Shown: positions 63,463-64,000 of the stretch, one piece after another
Layout: each line of letters begins with the position of its first letter
How positions within the stretch are numbered: the stretch's first letter is position 1
Source of the DNA: Nocardia cyriacigeorgica
GTDB lineage: Bacteria; Actinomycetota; Actinomycetes; Mycobacteriales; Mycobacteriaceae
Direction of reading: 5' to 3'
DNA: 64,000 nt
Assembly (NCBI RefSeq): GCF_010858045.1
Contig: NZ_JAAGVC010000003.1
Coordinates: 124,001-188,000, forward strand
Made by a program: the position numbers and the translations under genes
The notes under the pieces: generated by a model
Told to the model about the DNA's origin: nothing
Seen by the model: the letters and a program-made list of their open reading frames with translations, nothing else
Database searches by the model: none

Positions 63463-64000
63463 ATGACCAACGACCAGGACAACAGCGACAACGTGGAACT
63501 GCTTGTGGCAGAGCGTGGTCCGACCGTGATCCGGATCGCGCTCGGCAGCAGGTTGCGTCGGCTGCGGGAAAGTTGCGGTGTCAGCAGGGAAGCGGCCGGA
63601 GACGCCATTCGCGGATCACACGCCAAGATCAGCCGGCTCGAGCTGGGACGCACCGGGTTCAAGGAACGCGATATCCGCGATCTGCTCACCCTCTACGGCG
63701 TCACCGATGACGACAAGCGCGAGCCCTACCTCGATATGGCGCGCAAGGCCAACGACCCTGGATGGTGGCAGAGCTACAGCGATCTGCTACCCGCGTGGTT
63801 CGAGACCTACGTCGGGCTCGAACAGGCGGCCACCACGATCCGCACCTACGAGGCCCAGTTCATTCCCGGCTTGTTGCAGACCGCCGACTACGCCCGCTCG
63901 GTCATCATGCTCGGCAACGACGACGAGACCGAACGCCGGGTCGCGGTCCGCATGCGCAGGCAGAAGATCCTGAATCGCCGAGCGGCGCCGACGCTGTGGG
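63463..64000 (+). CDS. XRE regulator with DUF5753 domain, truncated by the window edge
   Basis: 179 codons are present. HTH: LRRLRESCGVSREAAGDAIRGSHAKISRLELGRTGFKERDIRDLLTLYGV (about residues 31-80), then the DUF5753 part beginning DPGWWQSYSDLLPAWFETYVGLEQAATTIRTYEAQFIPGLLQTADYARSV. These regulators are typical of streptomycetes and nocardiae and often control a small DUF397 protein or a DUF574 methyltransferase like the divergent one. ATG at 63463 behind GAGG. The C-terminal half lies outside the window. Confidence 0.9.
   Translation, partial: MTNDQDNSDNVELLVAERGPTVIRIALGSRLRRLRESCGVSREAAGDAIRGSHAKISRLELGRTGFKERDIRDLLTLYGVTDDDKREPYLDMARKANDPGWWQSYSDLLPAWFETYVGLEQAATTIRTYEAQFIPGLLQTADYARSVIMLGNDDETERRVAVRMRRQKILNRRAAPTLW

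Overview
The window is high-GC actinobacterial DNA with no tRNA, rRNA, CRISPR array, insertion sequence or phage gene that I can see. Gene content points to a mycolic-acid-containing Corynebacteriales genome, most likely Nocardia or a close relative. The evidence is a GabD2-type succinic semialdehyde dehydrogenase, a mycothiol-dependent maleylpyruvate isomerase-family protein, F420/flavin LLM oxidoreductases, a UsfY-like protein, an NmtR/CtpJ pair that keeps every NmtR metal ligand, an EthA-like Baeyer-Villiger monooxygenase, a conservon-type kinase/roadblock pair, and an erm-type rRNA methylase. The genus is inferred from content, not from a marker gene.

Layout. 1-8.7 kb: conservon kinase with the start of a roadblock gene, gabD2, small enzymes, and MarR, LysR and TetR regulators. 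9-12.5 kb: a two-subunit IrtAB/YbtPQ-like ABC transporter behind a promoter with an embedded inverted repeat. 12.6-24 kb: regulators and oxidoreductases, including several divergent regulator/enzyme pairs and two small coupled ORFs. 24.2-30.4 kb: one 2067-residue NRPS with domain order A-T-C-A-T-R, the arrangement of staphylococcal pyrazinone synthetases. 30.7-35.7 kb: SsuD-like monooxygenase, a TetR gene divergent from an EthA-like BVMO with a 26-bp operator between them, and a CoA-disulfide-reductase-like flavoprotein. 35.8-39.7 kb: PP2C phosphatase, UsfY-like protein, a small gene behind a SigF-type promoter, and a two-component system. 39.9-43 kb: ectABCD. 43-44.1 kb: an erm gene preceded by a 33-codon upstream ORF containing an Arg-Leu-Arg motif. 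44.2-51 kb: a membrane Ser/Thr kinase with a Sel1/TPR partner, ankyrin, LapA-like and hydrolase genes. 51-57.5 kb: PhoD, fructosamine kinase, a small operon behind a KstR2-like palindrome, and a BCCT transporter. 57.6-60 kb: ctpJ/nmtR. 60-64 kb: TerD, two paralogous DUF574 methyltransferases flanking a PPOX-family protein, and a truncated XRE/DUF5753 regulator.

How the parts may work together. The ectoine operon sits directly downstream of an OmpR-type two-component system. Its promoter region holds two CGTAA-type direct repeats exactly 11 bp apart, the spacing of OmpR-class sites. The BCCT transporter and the 103-residue gene at 37.5 kb both have GTTT-N16-GGGTA promoters of the general-stress sigma type. 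Osmotic and general stress is therefore a recurrent theme. The two most interesting systems are the AusA-like dimodular NRPS and the erm gene with an apparently leaderless upstream peptide and a sequestered ribosome-binding site, which looks like drug-inducible attenuation.
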